Of a DNA stretch of 64,000 nucleotides, positions 43,841 through 52,905 are shown piece after piece. Positions within the stretch are counted from its first letter, which is position 1. The number at the start of each line of letters is the position of its first letter. The position numbers and the translations under genes were made by a program. The notes below the pieces were generated by a model. That model saw only the letters and a program-made list of their open reading frames with translations. It made no database searches and was not told the DNA's origin. The stretch comes from Methylorubrum thiocyanatum (lineage in GTDB: Bacteria; Pseudomonadota; Alphaproteobacteria; Rhizobiales; Beijerinckiaceae): positions 124,001 to 188,000 of the forward strand of contig JACJIB010000001.1 in NCBI GenBank assembly GCA_014138645.1, read 5' to 3'.

Positions 43841-44356
43841 ATGACCCGATCCCCGGCCCGATCCCCGAATGACGAGACCGGCCGCACGATCCACGCGCAC
43901 GAGCCCCGCGCCGTGCCCTGGCTCAGCGTCGTGTTCGGCTACGGGCCGATGCTGCCCTTCGTCGCCGGGGCGGTGCTGGTCTGGGTCTTGCGCGGGCCCG
44001 CCGCCGAGGCGGTCTTCACCCTCACCCTGCTCTGGGGCTGCGCGATCCTGCTGTTCCTCTCCGGCGTGCGCCGCGGCGTCAGTTTCCGCACCGAGGGCGG
44101 GGCGACCTTCGCGCAGATCGCCACGATGCTGAGCCTGTTCCTGCTGGGCTACGGCGCCCTCTTCGCCTTCGCGCTGGGCCGGCCGATGATCGCGCTGGGC
44201 CTGCTGATCGCCGGCTTCACCGCGATCACGATCCTCGATCCGATCGCCGCCCGCCGCGGCGAGGCGCCCCTGTTCTTCGAGCGCCTGCGGCCGGCGCAGA
44301 TCCCGCTGGCGGTGCTGAGCCTCGCCGCGCTCCTGGCCTATCGCTGGGCCACCTGA
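43841..44356 (+). CDS. DUF3429 membrane protein
   Basis: 171 residues with five membrane spans after a polar N-terminus of about 30 residues. The stretch VVFGYGPMLPFVAGAVLVW and LLWGCAILLFLSGVRRGVSF are characteristic of DUF3429, small inner-membrane proteins of unknown function in Alphaproteobacteria. The frame is open upstream, but the ATG at 43841 lies right after the promoter-like motif and gives a normal length. It may also be read through from the MFS gene 68 bases upstream. The exact GGAAC-N16-CGTT motif suggests a place in the general stress response. Confidence 0.8.
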   Translation: MTRSPARSPNDETGRTIHAHEPRAVPWLSVVFGYGPMLPFVAGAVLVWVLRGPAAEAVFTLTLLWGCAILLFLSGVRRGVSFRTEGGATFAQIATMLSLFLLGYGALFAFALGRPMIALGLLIAGFTAITILDPIAARRGEAPLFFERLRPAQIPLAVLSLAALLAYRWAT

Positions 44357-44432
44357 GCCACGCGGGGCATGACGGCGGGCGAGGCCTTCGCCATAAAGCC
44401 GAGCCCGTCACCGCAGACGCTCCTCGATCACC

Positions 44433-44804
44433 ATGCACGTCACCCACGATCCCACAGCTCCGGAATCCGAAAAGATCGGGTTCGACACCTTCCTCGCCGT
44501 CGATATCCGGGTCGGTACCGTCGTCTCGGCGGAAGCCTTCCCGGAGGCGCGCAAGCCCGCGATCAAGCTCGTGATCGATTTCGGGCCGGTGATCGGGACC
44601 AAGCGCTCCAGCGCGCAGATCACCGAGCATTACAGCCCCGCGGCCCTGATCGGCCGGCAGGTTGCGGCGGTGGTGAACTTCCCCCCGCGCCAGATCGGGA
44701 AATTCCTCTCGGAGGTGCTGACCGTCGGCTTTGCCGACAAGGCCGGCGCCGTGGTGCTGTTCGCCCCCGACAAGCCCGTGCCGGACGGCAGCCGACTGTT
44801 CTGA
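44433..44804 (+). CDS. csaA: CsaA-type tRNA-binding protein
   Basis: 123 residues; a single OB-fold tRNA-binding domain (FLAVDIRVGTVVSAEAFPEA, KLVIDFGPVIGTKRSSAQI, QVAAVVNFPPRQIGKFLSEV, VLLF-like end). CsaA has been described as an export-related chaperone in Bacillus and binds tRNA in vitro; its exact role in Alphaproteobacteria is not settled. It follows the DUF3429 gene by about 76 bases and precedes hisS by 84 on the same strand. Confidence 0.9.
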   Translation: MHVTHDPTAPESEKIGFDTFLAVDIRVGTVVSAEAFPEARKPAIKLVIDFGPVIGTKRSSAQITEHYSPAALIGRQVAAVVNFPPRQIGKFLSEVLTVGFADKAGAVVLFAPDKPVPDGSRLF

Positions 44805-44888
44805 GGCGTCCTCGGGTTGCCGCCCCGCCCGCGGCTGCGATAGAGCCCAAGCCACATTCCCGACCCATCCCGCTCGATCGGCGACGAC

Positions 44889-46400
44889 ATGGCCAAGGCC
44901 GACACCCTCAAACCCCGCCTGCCGCGCGGCTTCCCCGACCGCACCGAGGCCGACCTCCTGGCCCAGGGGCGCATGCTGGACACGATCCGGCAGACCTTCG
45001 AACTCTACGGCTTCGAGGCCCTGGAGACGCCGTTCGTCGAGTACACCGAGGCGCTCGGCAAGTTCCTGCCCGATCTCGACCGGCCGAACGAGGGCGTGTT
45101 CTCGTTCCAGGACGACGACGAGCAGTGGCTCTCGCTCCGCTACGACCTGACGGCGCCGCTCGCCCGCCACGTGGCCGAGAACTTCGATGCGATTCCGAAG
45201 CCCTATCGCAGCTACCGGGCGGGCTACGTCTTCCGCAACGAGAAGCCGGGGCCGGGCCGCTTCCGCCAATTCATGCAGTTCGATGCCGACATCGTCGGGG
45301 CGGCTTCCGTCGCGGCGGACGCCGAGACCTGCATGCTGATGGCCGACACGCTGGAGCGGCTCGGGCTCGCCGGCCAGTACGTGGTCAAGGTCAACAACCG
45401 CAAGGTGCTCGACGGGGTGATGGAGGCGATCGGCCTCGCCGGGCCCGACAAGGCCGGCCAGCGCCTCACCGTGCTGCGCGCCATCGACAAGCTCGACCGC
45501 CTCGGCGCCGACGGCGTGCGCCTGCTGCTCGGCCCCGGTCGCAAGGACGAGAGCGGCGACTTCACCAAGGGCGCCGGCCTTGGCGACGACGCCATCGAGC
45601 GCATCCTGGCCTATGTCGGGTTCGAGGCCAGCCCGCATGACGGCGCCGACCGGATGGCGTTCTGGGAAAAGTTCTTCGGCTCCTGGCAGGCCGTCGTCGG
45701 CACGTCCGAGACCGGCCGGGAGGGCATCGCCGAACTCCACGCGATCATGCGGCTGTGCGAGGCGGCGGGCTACGGCCACGACCGGGTGCGGGCCGACCCG
45801 AGCGTGGTGCGCGGGCTCGAATACTATACCGGCCCGGTCTACGAGGCGGAGCTGACCTTCCCCGTCACCAACGAGGACGGCCAGACCGTACGTTTCGGCT
45901 CGGTGGCGGGCGGCGGGCGCTACGACGGGCTCGTTGGCCGCTTCCGCAGCGAGCCGGTGCCGGCGACCGGCTTCTCGATCGGCGTCTCGCGGCTGTTCTC
46001 GGCCCTGCGGCTGACCAAGAGCCCGCTGGTCGAGGGCGCAGCCAAGCCCGGTCCCGTTGTCGTGCTGGTCTTGGATCGCGAGAACATCGCAGAATATCAG
46101 GCGCTGGTCGCGCGGCTGCGCTCCGAAAACATCCGGGCCGAACTCTACCTGGGTGCCGCCGGGATGAAGGCGCAGATGAAATATGCCGACCGCCGCCGCG
46201 CGCCCGTAGTGGTGATCCAGGGCTCGAACGAACGCGAGGCCGGCGAGGTCCAGATCAAGGACCTGATCGAGGGCGCCCGGGCGGCGGAAGCCATCGCCAG
46301 CAACGCCGAGTGGAAGGCCGCTCGCCCCGCTCAGGTCTCGGTGCCGGTGGAGCGGATGGTCGAGACGGTCCGCGAGACGCTGGCCCGGCATTTCGGGTGA
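44889..46400 (+). CDS. hisS: Histidyl-tRNA synthetase
   Basis: 503 residues, the longer alphaproteobacterial form. Class II motifs: motif 1 around [29 protein letters not shown], motif 2 with [20 protein letters not shown], the histidine-binding loop [15 protein letters not shown] and motif 3 [12 protein letters not shown], then the anticodon-binding domain ([43 protein letters not shown]). In much of this class tRNA-His has lost the extra G-1 and HisRS has changed accordingly; the unusual motif-2 loop ([17 protein letters not shown]) is consistent with that type. The start ATG 44889 gives [19 protein letters not shown]. Confidence 0.95.
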   Translation: MAKADTLKPRLPRGFPDRTEADLLAQGRMLDTIRQTFELYGFEALETPFVEYTEALGKFLPDLDRPNEGVFSFQDDDEQWLSLRYDLTAPLARHVAENFDAIPKPYRSYRAGYVFRNEKPGPGRFRQFMQFDADIVGAASVAADAETCMLMADTLERLGLAGQYVVKVNNRKVLDGVMEAIGLAGPDKAGQRLTVLRAIDKLDRLGADGVRLLLGPGRKDESGDFTKGAGLGDDAIERILAYVGFEASPHDGADRMAFWEKFFGSWQAVVGTSETGREGIAELHAIMRLCEAAGYGHDRVRADPSVVRGLEYYTGPVYEAELTFPVTNEDGQTVRFGSVAGGGRYDGLVGRFRSEPVPATGFSIGVSRLFSALRLTKSPLVEGAAKPGPVVVLVLDRENIAEYQALVARLRSENIRAELYLGAAGMKAQMKYADRRRAPVVVIQGSNEREAGEVQIKDLIEGARAAEAIASNAEWKAARPAQVSVPVERMVETVRETLARHFG

Positions 46401-46444
46401 GACGCCGATCGGGGTGGCGTCTCTCCGGTCGCCTCAAAGGCACG

Positions 46445-46469
46445 CCTCTCCCCGCCACGCGGGGAGAGG
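46445..46469. terminator. Hairpin between convergent hisS and stress cluster
   Basis: CCTCTCCCCG and CGGGGAGAGG form a perfect 10-bp stem with a 5-base loop in the 85-base gap between hisS and the last gene of the minus-strand membrane cluster. No T-run; it may act in both directions or be a dispersed palindrome. Confidence 0.5.
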
Positions 46470-46485
46470 GGAAGTGGCGCCTCCG

Positions 46486-47289
46486 TCAGAGACGGTGCGT
46501 CGTCCGTTCGGTCGGGTTGAAGCCCGGCCGAGGGGCCGCCGCTTGACCGGTTGCTTGGCCCGTCGCCGGACCGCCCTGAGGGCCTCCATGCACGTCCCCC
46601 TGCACGTCCCCCTGCGCCTGCGCGCGCTTGACCGCCGCGTCGAGGTTTTCGGGATCGAGCGCCGTCTCGACGAAGGCGCGGCCGCGATGGGTCAGGTCGC
46701 GGGCGTAGCGGATGCCCTGGTCGCGCAGGTCGTCGGCATAAGGGCCGAGCGCCCGGTCTTCCTGGCGGGTGCGCGGCAGCAGCGCGCCGAGCAGCAGGCC
46801 GGCGGCCAGCCCGACCACGCCGACGAGCAGCGGGTTCTCGGTGACGAACTGCTCCGTGGCGGTGCGGCCCTCGTGGAGGCGGCGGGTGCCCCGGTCGGCG
46901 AGATCGGCGGCGCGCCGGCGGTGGGTCTCGAAGCGGTCCTCGGCCCAGGAGCGGGCATCCTCGTAGGTTTCGCTCGCGCGCTCGCGGACGGAATCGGCGG
47001 CTTCGCTCACCCGGTTCCGCACGTCGGAAGCCTGGTCCGCGGCCTGGTCGCGTAGGGTGCGCACGCCCTCGCGGGCCTGCTCCGTGGTGTCCTGCAGGCC
47101 GGCCTGCAGGCGGGCATTGGCCTCGCGGCCCTGCGTGGTCGCCCGGTCGGAAATGTCGTGCAGACTGTGCTCGACGCCGCTCTCGCGCGGCATGCCGGAG
47201 CGGCCGGCGATGTTCTCGGGCAGGGTCTCCACGGGCGCGCCGGTGGGCGGTGTGGTGACGGGGCCTTGATGGCTGGGACCTTGGCTCAT
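46486..47289 (-). CDS. ElaB/YqjD-like (DUF883-type) membrane-anchored helical protein
   Basis: 267 residues: a Pro/Gly-rich N-terminus, then a long amphipathic helix (about residues 40-145) rich in Arg, Asp, Ala and Gln (ARLQAGLQDTTEQAREGVRTL, DVRNRVSEAADSVRERASE), a C-terminal anchor FVTENPLLVGVVGLAAGLLLGALL with the GxxGxxxG pattern of ElaB/YqjD, and a polar tail with imperfect QGDVQGDVHGG repeats. Such proteins tether ribosomes to the membrane in stationary E. coli and are stress-induced. It is the last of four codirectional genes of the same kind (46.5-48.65 kb). Function beyond this is inferred. Confidence 0.75.
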   Translation of the reverse strand: MSQGPSHQGPVTTPPTGAPVETLPENIAGRSGMPRESGVEHSLHDISDRATTQGREANARLQAGLQDTTEQAREGVRTLRDQAADQASDVRNRVSEAADSVRERASETYEDARSWAEDRFETHRRRAADLADRGTRRLHEGRTATEQFVTENPLLVGVVGLAAGLLLGALLPRTRQEDRALGPYADDLRDQGIRYARDLTHRGRAFVETALDPENLDAAVKRAQAQGDVQGDVHGGPQGGPATGQATGQAAAPRPGFNPTERTTHRL

Positions 47290-47352
47290 GATGGACTCCG
47301 TTTCCTGGCTAGGCCGTCGGCGCGGGGTGCCGCGCGCGGCCTCGGGTGAGGG

Positions 47353-47736
47353 TCAGACCTGACGTTCGGGCGGCAGGTCGTGGGGCGGACGCCCGCCCGG
47401 GGCGTCGGGATCGTAGGTGCGGTCGGCCCCCGTCACGGTGACGGGCTTGACCTCCACCGGCACCACGGCACGGGAGGTGGGCCGGCGGACGGTGCGCATG
47501 CCATTGAGCAGGAGGCCGACGCCCGCCGCGATCAGCAGGACCGGCAGGGGGTTGCGCCGCACCGCCAGCAGGGCGTCGTCGTAGAAGCCGCTATAGGGCG
47601 TCTGCCGGGCCGAGCCGAGCATCTCGTCGACGAGGCTCGACGCGTTCAGGCGCCCCTGGATCCGGTCGATGGTCTCGTCGAGCCGGGCGCGGCTCTGCTC
47701 GATGTCCTTTTCCAGGTCCGAGATCGATTCGCTCAT
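47353..47736 (-). CDS. DUF3618 membrane-associated protein
   Basis: 127 residues. The start SISDLEKDIEQSRARLDETI followed by DRIQGRLN is the DUF3618 signature; one membrane span follows (NPLPVLLIAAGVGLLLNGM), and a short polar tail. The ATG at 47736 overlaps the stop of the holin-like gene by four bases (ATGA). In E. coli the yqjD-yqjE-yqjK run has a similar make-up. Upstream in-frame starts belong to the overlapping holin-like gene. Confidence 0.85.
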   Translation of the reverse strand: MSESISDLEKDIEQSRARLDETIDRIQGRLNASSLVDEMLGSARQTPYSGFYDDALLAVRRNPLPVLLIAAGVGLLLNGMRTVRRPTSRAVVPVEVKPVTVTGADRTYDPDAPGGRPPHDLPPERQV

Positions 47737-48149
47737 CCCGAAACCCTTTCTGTCAGCGCGCGGGCATCCTGCCGGACCTGCCGCGAGGTCCGGGTCGGAG
47801 CGAGGTTGGACAGCGACATCGCCCGGGCACCAATGACGCCGAGCACCACCGCGACGAGCAGCATGCCGCCGCCGACGAGAAGCGCCGCAAGCCATTCGGA
47901 GCCGACCAGCGTCGCCACGAACTTCACCAGCGCGCCGATCAGCACCAGCATCGCCGTGACCGCGAACACCGCGGCCAGCACCATCATCGCGAGACCGATG
48001 AACAACGAGCGGACGTTGTTCGTCATCTCGGTGCGGAAGAGGGCGATCTCCTTGCTGGCAAGCTCGCTGGCCTCGCGCAGGGCGTCGGCGACGAGGGTCT
48101 GGATCGAGGAGGAGGGCGGCGGAGGAGGGGGGGGATTGGGGCTTGCCAT
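47733..48149 (-). CDS. Phage-holin-family (YqjE-like) membrane protein
   Basis: 138 residues. A Pro-rich start, then SIQTLVADALREASELASKEIALFRTEM, and two membrane spans (LFIGLAMMVLAAVFAVTAML and WLAALLVGGGMLLVAVVLGVI) in the arrangement of the holin-X/YqjE family (Phage_holin_3_6). Despite the name these are chromosomal stress proteins, not lysis genes. The stop overlaps the DUF3618 start; the upstream YqjD-like gene ends 12 bases before its ATG. Longer in-frame starts run through that gene, so the ATG at 48149 is chosen. Confidence 0.85.
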   Translation of the reverse strand: MASPNPPPPPPPSSSIQTLVADALREASELASKEIALFRTEMTNNVRSLFIGLAMMVLAAVFAVTAMLVLIGALVKFVATLVGSEWLAALLVGGGMLLVAVVLGVIGARAMSLSNLAPTRTSRQVRQDARALTERVSG

Positions 48150-48160
48150 GGTCCGTCCCC

Positions 48161-48652
48161 TCAGGCCCGGTAGCGGTCGTGACGGAGGCCGTGGGACAGG
48201 CCCGTCTCCGTGTTGCCCGACGCCTTGACGAAGCGCGACAGCAGGAAGCCGGCGGCGAAGGCGCCGACCGCCACCGTCACCGGGGAACGGCGGGCATAGG
48301 CCTCCGCCTCGCGGTAGAAGTCGTCGAGGCTGCGCCGCTCGATCGAGCCGGCGAGATCGTCGAGCCCCTCCGCCGCGCTGTCGAAGAAGGCGCGGATGTT
48401 CGGGCGGTCGTCGAAGGTCTTGCCGGAATCGCGCAGGGACTTGGCGAGGTCCGAGACGGAGCGGGCGGCTTCGCCCTTGCGGTCGTCGACGTAGGAGAGG
48501 GCCTGCTGGCGCGCCGCCGCGGCGAGTCCCTTGCTGCGCTCGGCCGCGAGGCTCGCGGTGTCCTCCACGTCGTGGCGCAGATCCTCCAGGTCGGCCTTGG
48601 TCTCGGCCGGCTTGGCGCCACCGATGGGATCTGGGGACGCGGACGAGGTCAT
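48161..48652 (-). CDS. YqjD/ElaB-like (DUF883-type) protein
   Basis: 163 residues. A charged helix with ADLEDLRHDVEDTASLAAERS and ALSYVDDRKGEAARSVSDLA, then a C-terminal membrane anchor (SPVTVAVGAFAAGFLLSRFV) typical of the DUF883/ElaB type. It is the first gene of the minus-strand cluster, preceded by a sigma-EcfG-like promoter at 48739-48764. The ATG at 48652 is preferred over the one at 48691 because it gives the shorter, normal N-terminus. Confidence 0.8.
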   Translation of the reverse strand: MTSSASPDPIGGAKPAETKADLEDLRHDVEDTASLAAERSKGLAAAARQQALSYVDDRKGEAARSVSDLAKSLRDSGKTFDDRPNIRAFFDSAAEGLDDLAGSIERRSLDDFYREAEAYARRSPVTVAVGAFAAGFLLSRFVKASGNTETGLSHGLRHDRYRA

Positions 48653-49195
48653 GGGCGTGTCTCCGGGCAAGGTCGTTGGGGTCAAGACCACTGGATCGGT
48701 GCGGATGCGCTTCGATCGCGTGATGAACTCGGCCGGAGAACCATTGGCTGCCTCGCGGGGTTCCGTTTCTCGAAAGCCTTCCGAATGGCGGCTGCCGGCT
48801 GGAGGGGGTTCGAACGCAAGAAGAAAATGCGAAGAACGTGCGAGGAGGCCCCGACGCGCCCATGTTGCTCCCGTGGTGATGCCCCCGGCGATCGCGCGCT
48901 CCGACCGGATGTCCGCTCAGAGACGGATGTCAGCGCCCGTTCAGCTTGGGCCTTGCATGGTGGCGGCGGCTCTGCTGCACTGCGGGGAACGCGGGAAGGC
49001 ACGGGGGCCGGGCGGACGGATGCGGGGTGGGACAGCGGTGACATCGTCGGGCCGCCTGCTTGACCCGCAGGGGTTGATGCGCTTGGCTGCCGCCCGACGG
49101 ATCGCGCTCCGCTTCCGCGCGTTTTCCCCCAGACGCAAGACCCTTAGGCCGGCGCGCCCTGCGTGCCGGCCCCAGCGAGGACCGGAGCCGGGTTC
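48653..49195. other. Divergent control region between stress cluster and otsA
   Basis: About 540 bases. It contains the sigma-EcfG-like motif for the minus-strand cluster (48739-48764). I searched the plus strand for a matching motif before otsA and found none; the region near 48980 has GGAAC but no CGTT at the right distance. No gene or RNA recognised. Confidence 0.5.
48739..48764 (-). promoter_or_regulatory. Sigma-EcfG-like promoter of the membrane stress cluster
   Basis: On the minus strand: GGAAC, 17 bases, GGTT. The -35 is exact; the -10 has G for C at the first position. It lies about 90 bases upstream of the first gene. Confidence 0.45.
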
Positions 49196-50617
49196 GTGGC
49201 ACGTCTGATCATTGTCTCCAACCGTGTCGCCGTGCCCGCAGAGGGCAAGGATGCGGTCTCCGCAGGGGGACTCGCCGTCGCGGTCAAGGAAGCCTTCTCC
49301 GCCTACGAAGGGCTGTGGTTCGGCTGGAGCGGCAATATCCGCGACAACCCGAGCCCCGAGCCCGAGCTGATCGACCGCGGGCCGATCCAGTACGCGGTTC
49401 TCGACCTCTCGCCGCAGGACCACCGCGAATACTATGCCGGCTTCGCCAACCGGGCGCTGTGGCCGATCATGCATTACCGGATCGGGCTGGGGACCTTCTC
49501 CCGCTCCGATTATGCCGGCTACCAGCGCGTCAACCAGACCTTTGCCCAAGCGCTCGCCAAGCTGGTCGAGCCCGACGACCTGATCTGGGTGCACGACTAC
49601 CATCTGCTGCCGCTGGCGAGCGAGCTGCGCGGCCAGGGCATCGCCAACCCGATCGGCTACTTCCACCACATTCCGTGGCCGGCCGCCGACGTGTTCAACA
49701 CCCTGCCCGCCAGCGGCGAGCTGCTGCGCGCCATGGCCGATTACGACCTGATCGGCCTGCAGACCGATTCCGACGTCCAGAACCTCTCGCGCAACTTCAT
49801 CGACACGATGCGGGCGATCCCCCTCGGCGGCGGCTCGATGATGGTGGACGGGCGCCGCACCCGGATCCGCGCTTTCCCCATCGGCATCGATGTCGCCAGC
49901 TTCAAGGACGCCGCCGACAAGGCCGGCTCCAACAAGGTGGTCCGCGAGACCATGGCGGGCCTGCGCACCCGAAAGTTGCTGATCGGCGTCGACCGGCTCG
50001 ACTACTCGAAGGGCGTGCCGGAGCGGATGGAGGCGGTGGACCGCTTCTTCGCCTCGAACCCGGACCAGCGCGGCAACGTCGTCTACATCCAGATCACCCC
50101 GAAATCCCGCAGCGAGGTGCCGGAATACGAGCAGCTCTCCCGCGAGGTGAACGAGAAGGTCGGCGACATCAACGGCATGCTCGGCGAGCCGGCCTGGACG
50201 CCGATCCAGTATGTCACCAAGGCCTATCCGCGGCCCGTGCTCGCCGGCCTCTACCGCGCGGCCCGCGTCGGCCTCGTCACGCCGATGCGCGACGGCATGA
50301 ATCTGGTGGCCAAGGAATATATCGTTGCCCAGAGCGAGGAGGATCCCGGCGTCCTCGTGCTGTCGAAGTTCGCCGGCGCCGCCCGGCAGCTCCCCGAAGC
50401 GCTGCTCGTCAACCCCTACGATCGCTTCGAGGTCGCCGAGGCGATCCGGCAGGCGCTCTACATGCCCCGCGGCGAGCGCTTGGAGCGCTGGAAGCCGATG
50501 GCCGAGCGCATGCTGCGCGAGGACGTCGACTGGTGGGCGCGCAACTTCATGGCGGAGCTGGAGACCTTCCGCACCGTCGAGCGCGAGCCGCCGACCACGG
50601 CAGCGGCGGCGGAGTAG
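49196..50617 (+). CDS. otsA: Trehalose-6-phosphate synthase
   Basis: 473 residues (GT20). Makes trehalose-6-phosphate from UDP-glucose and glucose-6-phosphate, for osmotic and desiccation protection. Visible: [44 protein letters not shown] (as IWVHDYHLL), [33 protein letters not shown], the donor-site [15 protein letters not shown] and VLSKFAGAA. The GTG at 49196 with GGAG eight bases upstream gives the normal start; the ORF is open to 49163. No otsB (phosphatase) lies next to it. glgX follows after 76 bases, linking trehalose and glycogen metabolism. Confidence 0.95.
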   Translation: MARLIIVSNRVAVPAEGKDAVSAGGLAVAVKEAFSAYEGLWFGWSGNIRDNPSPEPELIDRGPIQYAVLDLSPQDHREYYAGFANRALWPIMHYRIGLGTFSRSDYAGYQRVNQTFAQALAKLVEPDDLIWVHDYHLLPLASELRGQGIANPIGYFHHIPWPAADVFNTLPASGELLRAMADYDLIGLQTDSDVQNLSRNFIDTMRAIPLGGGSMMVDGRRTRIRAFPIGIDVASFKDAADKAGSNKVVRETMAGLRTRKLLIGVDRLDYSKGVPERMEAVDRFFASNPDQRGNVVYIQITPKSRSEVPEYEQLSREVNEKVGDINGMLGEPAWTPIQYVTKAYPRPVLAGLYRAARVGLVTPMRDGMNLVAKEYIVAQSEEDPGVLVLSKFAGAARQLPEALLVNPYDRFEVAEAIRQALYMPRGERLERWKPMAERMLREDVDWWARNFMAELETFRTVEREPPTTAAAAE

Positions 50618-50649
50618 TCTTCGCCCGGGCGACGAATCGGCCTAAGTCG

Positions 50650-50679
50650 AAGCGTGGCCTCGTTTTCAAGGCCACGCTT
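50650..50679 (+). other. Strong hairpin just before glgX
   Basis: AAGCGTGGCCT and AGGCCACGCTT form a perfect 11-bp stem with an 8-base loop (CGTTTTCA), ending 14 bases before the glgX ATG. No T-run follows. It could end otsA transcripts or act as a leader structure that controls glgX translation; the Shine-Dalgarno (GAAGGA) lies between stem and ATG. Confidence 0.6.
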
Positions 50680-50693
50680 CACGAAGGACCGGA

Positions 50694-52787
50694 ATGATCG
50701 TCATCGAGGAGGGCCTGCCGACGCCGCTCGGCGCGCATTTCGACGGCCGCGGCGTCAACTTCGCCCTCTTCTCGCAGAACGCGACCCGGGTCGATCTCTG
50801 CCTGTTCGAGCCCGGCGCGCGGCACGAATCGCGCACGATCCGTCTGCCCTGCCGGACCGACGACGTCTTCCACGGCTACCTGCACGGCCTGCTGCCGGGT
50901 CAGCTCTACGGCTTCCGGGTGTTCGGCCCCTGGGATCCGGCCGCCGGCCATCGCTTCAACCCGGCCAAGCTCGTCCTCGACCCCTATGCCCGCGAGATCG
51001 CCGGCCGCATCCGCTGGCACGACGCGCTCTACAGCCACCGTCGCGGCAGTGCCCGCGAGGATCAGATCGACCGGCGCGACAGCGCCCCCTTCCTGCCCCG
51101 CGGCGTGGTCACCCGCCCCGAGACGCCGGATGCTTTTCCCCTGCCGGCGCCCCGCCCGCTCCACGAGACGGTGATCTACGAGGCCCACGTCAAGGCGCTG
51201 ACCATGACGCATCCGGCGCTCTCGGAGGCTGAGCGCGGCACCGCTCTCGGACTCGCCCACCCGGCGATCATCGAGCACCTGTTGAAGCTCGGCGTCACCG
51301 CCCTCGAACTCCTGCCGATCCAGGCCTTTGCCGACGACCGCTTCCTCGTCGACAAGGGGCTCGTCAATTTCTGGGGCTACCAGCCCTACAACTACTTCGC
51401 GCCGGAGCCGCGCTATCTCGGCGAGGGCGGGGCGAGCGGACTGCGCTTCGCCATCCGCGAACTCGCCTCGGCCGGCATCGAGACCCTGATCGACGTCGTC
51501 TACAATCACACGGCCGAGGGCGACCATCTCGGGCCGACGCTGTCCTTCCGCGGCATCGACAATGCGAGCTACTACAAGCTCGACCCGGAAAACCCGCGCC
51601 GCAACATCGATTGTACCGGCTGCGGCAACACCCTGAACGTCGCCCATCCGCGGGTGATGCGGATGGTGCTCGACTCCTTGCGCCATTGGGTGATTGCCTA
51701 TGGTGTCGCGGGCTTCCGCTTCGATCTCGCTACAAGCCTCGGCCGCGCCCCAAGCGACTTCTCCCCCCAGGCCGCTTTCTTCCAGGCGGTGCAGCAGGAT
51801 CCCGTCCTGTCGCGGGTCAAGCTCATCGCCGAGCCCTGGGATATCGGCATGGGCGGCTACCAGCTCGGCGCCTACCCCTACGGCTGGAGCGAATGGAACG
51901 ACCAGTTCCGCGACAACCTGCGCGGCTTCTGGCGCGGCGATGCCGGCACGCTCGCCAAGCTCACGCAGGGCATCTCGGGCTCCCGCGAGATCTTCCTGCC
52001 GTCGGGCCGCTCGCCGCTCGCCAGCATCAACTTCGTCGCCTCGCACGACGGCTTCACCCTGGCCGACGTCGTCGCCTACGCGGAGAAGCACAACGAGGCC
52101 AACGGCGAGGAGAACCGCGACGGCCATGGCCATAACCTCTCGGCCAATTACGGCATCGAGGGCCCGACCGATGATCCTCGCATCCTCAGCCTTCGCGCCC
52201 GCCAGAAGCGCAACATGCTGGCCTGCGTGTTCTTCGCCCAGGGCGTGCCGATGCTGCTGATGGGCGACGAGCGCTCGCGTTCGCAAGGGGGCAACAACAA
52301 CGCCTATTGCCAGGACAACGCCCTGAGCTGGATGGATTGGGAGAGCGATCCCGATCCGAAGCTGACCGAGTTCGTCGCGAACCTTGCCGCCCTGCGCCGG
52401 GTCTGCCGCTCCCTGCGGCGGCGGCACTTCCTCGTCGGCAGCCGCGTCGGCGAAACCGAGCTGAAGGACGTGCACTGGCTCTCCCCCGACGGCACCGAGA
52501 TGGACGAGGCCGCCTGGGGCGACGGCGAGCGCCGTGCCTTCGGCATGCAGATGAGCAACGACATCGAGGGCTCGGAGCGCGTCCTCATCCTTATGAACGC
52601 AGCGCCCGAACCTTGCCCCTTCGCCCTGCCGCCCGATCTCGGCGGCCCCTGGCGCCCGGTCTTCGACACCACCCTCGACACCGGCGCGGTGCCCGACGGG
52701 ACCCGCGCTCCGGTCCGGGCCGGCGGCATCGTCGATCTGCCGGAGCGGGCGGTGCTGGTGCTGAAGTCGCCCCCCATCCTCGATTGA
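50694..52787 (+). CDS. glgX: Glycogen debranching enzyme GlgX
   Basis: 697 residues, GH13 (isoamylase type). N-terminal CBM48 (TPLGAHFDGRGVNFALFSQNAT, YGFRVFGPWDPAAGHRFNP), then the barrel with ETLIDVVYNHTAEG, AGFRFDLA-type segment (VAGFRFDLATSL, nucleophile Asp near residue 345), KLIAEPWDIG (acid/base Glu near 380), FVASHDGFTLAD and LLMGDERSRSQGGNNNAYCQ. It hydrolyses alpha-1,6 branches of phosphorylase-limit glycogen. It is codirectional with otsA; a combination with maltooligosyl-trehalose enzymes is common in other bacteria but not seen here. A hairpin precedes its start. Confidence 0.95.
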   Translation: MIVIEEGLPTPLGAHFDGRGVNFALFSQNATRVDLCLFEPGARHESRTIRLPCRTDDVFHGYLHGLLPGQLYGFRVFGPWDPAAGHRFNPAKLVLDPYAREIAGRIRWHDALYSHRRGSAREDQIDRRDSAPFLPRGVVTRPETPDAFPLPAPRPLHETVIYEAHVKALTMTHPALSEAERGTALGLAHPAIIEHLLKLGVTALELLPIQAFADDRFLVDKGLVNFWGYQPYNYFAPEPRYLGEGGASGLRFAIRELASAGIETLIDVVYNHTAEGDHLGPTLSFRGIDNASYYKLDPENPRRNIDCTGCGNTLNVAHPRVMRMVLDSLRHWVIAYGVAGFRFDLATSLGRAPSDFSPQAAFFQAVQQDPVLSRVKLIAEPWDIGMGGYQLGAYPYGWSEWNDQFRDNLRGFWRGDAGTLAKLTQGISGSREIFLPSGRSPLASINFVASHDGFTLADVVAYAEKHNEANGEENRDGHGHNLSANYGIEGPTDDPRILSLRARQKRNMLACVFFAQGVPMLLMGDERSRSQGGNNNAYCQDNALSWMDWESDPDPKLTEFVANLAALRRVCRSLRRRHFLVGSRVGETELKDVHWLSPDGTEMDEAAWGDGERRAFGMQMSNDIEGSERVLILMNAAPEPCPFALPPDLGGPWRPVFDTTLDTGAVPDGTRAPVRAGGIVDLPERAVLVLKSPPILD

Positions 52788-52905
52788 GGGGCTTCTCAAC
52801 GATCCGTCCGGGAAATGTGCCGCGCACCGCGGCTCCGCCTATCTTACGGCATCGGCGCAAGGCATCAGCCGGAGCGCGGCACGCGACCGGCGTTCCATCG
52901 TCGCC

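Noticed and set aside
46445..46469. Dispersed REP-type element
   Set aside because: I found no second copy in the window, so it is listed only as a hairpin.
47733..48149. Prophage remnant suggested by the holin-family name
   Set aside because: The gene sits in a YqjD/E/K-like stress cluster with no other phage gene nearby; the family name is historical.
48810..48830. Second T-loop-like GGTTCGAAC in the otsA upstream region
   Set aside because: Flanking bases cannot pair into a T-arm and no cloverleaf fits.
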